A stretch of 64,000 nucleotides of DNA. Source: Mesodorylaimus sp. YZB2_4. Lineage: Eukaryota; Nematoda; Enoplea; Dorylaimida; Dorylaimidae. The stretch covers positions 620,001-684,000 of the forward strand of contig JASANH010001446.1 in NCBI GenBank assembly GCA_030248295.1, given 5' to 3'. Below the pieces are notes generated by a model that did no database searches, was not told the origin of the DNA, and worked only from the letters and a program-made list of their open reading frames with translations. Shown here piece by piece: positions 55,772 through 64,000 of the stretch (its first letter is position 1; every line of letters begins with the position of its first letter). The translations under genes were made by a program, and so were the position numbers.

Positions 55772-56802
55772 TAGTCACGTTGTTACCACGTTTGATTTTT
55801 ATGCTCGGCTTTGGCCTTGCGAACACACCCGCATGATCAACACCCTGGCCTTTATGTGTCAGCTATAATTTCTTATGTGTTTGAAAAGGCTCCAACTATG
55901 CATCACTCGGGCTCTCACCCAGTCCGCTTAAACCGCAGTAGACGAAGGCGAGAGCTGTCATGATTGGGAATGTAAGCGGTTAGAGTTTATGCGATATCCG
56001 AGATACGTGAACATTTACTCGTACTGCCGCTCGCAACGTAGGCACGCAAAATGATCATGCTCTAGAATTGCTCAAGCTGCTAATAACTTCAGCGGCAATC
56101 TTGCATCTTCTCTAATCAAAAGTTTATATGCATGACGGCCACGTGGCTACTCTGCTTCATCGGATGACCGCAAGATACAGTATCAAGCGCTGCATAATGC
56201 CTTATCGCTCTACATATACAGTATAGCCACTCTGTTCTGTCGCATATTTCTTCCCAGCATGCCGTCCAGTCTTGCAGTCGAGGACGGGGTGGGGGGGGGG
56301 GAGGTCCAGGCATGTTTTGGGCAAAAAGTCTATTAGTATTCTAGTTCTGTATCCGTATTTTTCCATCATCTCCTAATCAACACTCTGATACGGCAGGAAT
56401 ACTAACTGATTCTGGCCGCACTCTGTTTTTGCCTTAATTCTGAAATGCAATGCTAGCACGCCTATCTAATTGCTCTCATTCACTTTCTAAGTGCATCGAT
56501 CATCTCTCACCATCTTTATCCAAATCTAAAATTTATACGTTAATTTGACGCGCTCGTCTTTTTCATGCGTTATTTCTGGTTTCAACTTTGACTAAAGACC
56601 GCAACTGCTCTTATTGGCATTGACTATTCCTCAGGTTGTGCGCTTATGAACATTGTCTTAAAGAACTGAAGAAGAAAGTGGGAGTGTTGTTCTGTCTTGC
56701 GTCAGTGTACCGTTCTATACTCAACCCGTCTCGCCTTCACAGAACTGCGCAGTGTCAAGAATCATTACACTGACGGACAATGACGCATTGGGCAATTGAA
56801 AA
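55772..56802. other. Bidirectional upstream region of aGPCR and TMEM245
   Basis: About 1 kb between divergent genes, with a G-run at 56288-56301. No exon seen. Confidence 0.4.

Positions 56803-64000
<7,198 letters not shown>

Overview
The window is eukaryotic DNA from a compact animal genome. Genes have many short introns (mostly 35-130 bp, GT-AG), very short intergenic gaps and metazoan-only families: an adhesion GPCR, a two-pore-domain K+ channel, Kunitz/EGF secreted proteins, a UBR E3 ligase and TMEM245. The TWK-like K2P channel, the CHK-type kinase-like protein and the expanded secreted aspartic proteases point to an ecdysozoan (nematode or tardigrade grade). This is inference; the sequence alone does not fix the phylum.

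Layout. 1-3398 (+): last 11 exons of a UBR1/2-type N-recognin. 3.6-7.0 kb: two mobile elements bounded by inverted arrays of short tandem repeats; the first encloses a MULE transposase remnant. 8.0-9.3 kb (-): intronless unknown membrane protein. 9.3-13.9 kb: mostly non-coding, with repeat fragments. 14-31.5 kb: four pepsin-family proteases (13959-15364 +, 18941-20191 -, 21715-23136 +, 29275-31479 -), interspersed with a long-chain acyl-CoA synthetase (15829-18432 -), a PPP phosphatase pseudogene split by an LTR-type insertion (23863-25770) and a Kunitz/EGF gene (27103-29044, probably continuing at 32089-33545). The fourth protease lies between those two Kunitz blocks on the opposite strand. 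34.6-36.0 kb (-): CHK/DUF1679 kinase-like. 37.3-38.4 kb (+): small five-exon secreted protein. 39.1-41.7 kb (-): K2P channel. 42.5-45.0 kb (-): tentative low-complexity gene. 49.8-50.5 kb (+): broken alpha-fucosyltransferase. 51.2-55.6 kb (-): adhesion GPCR whose ectodomain is an IgGFc-binding domain. 56.8-64.0 kb (+): TMEM245, cut by the window end.

Repeats: a tRNA-derived SINE family (three good copies plus fragments), LTR-like copies, a 127-bp MITE with 3-bp target duplication, several perfect hairpins and minisatellites.

Exon models were built by hand from splice motifs and checked for reading-phase consistency. Where all phases close (UBR, protease 1, protease 4, ACSL, Kunitz blocks, CHK, small secreted gene, K2P, aGPCR, TMEM245) the models are fairly secure. 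The most notable item is the aGPCR: a single phase-consistent 10-exon model of about 1210 residues joins a signal peptide, an IgGFc-binding region, a GAIN/GPS domain and seven membrane helices.
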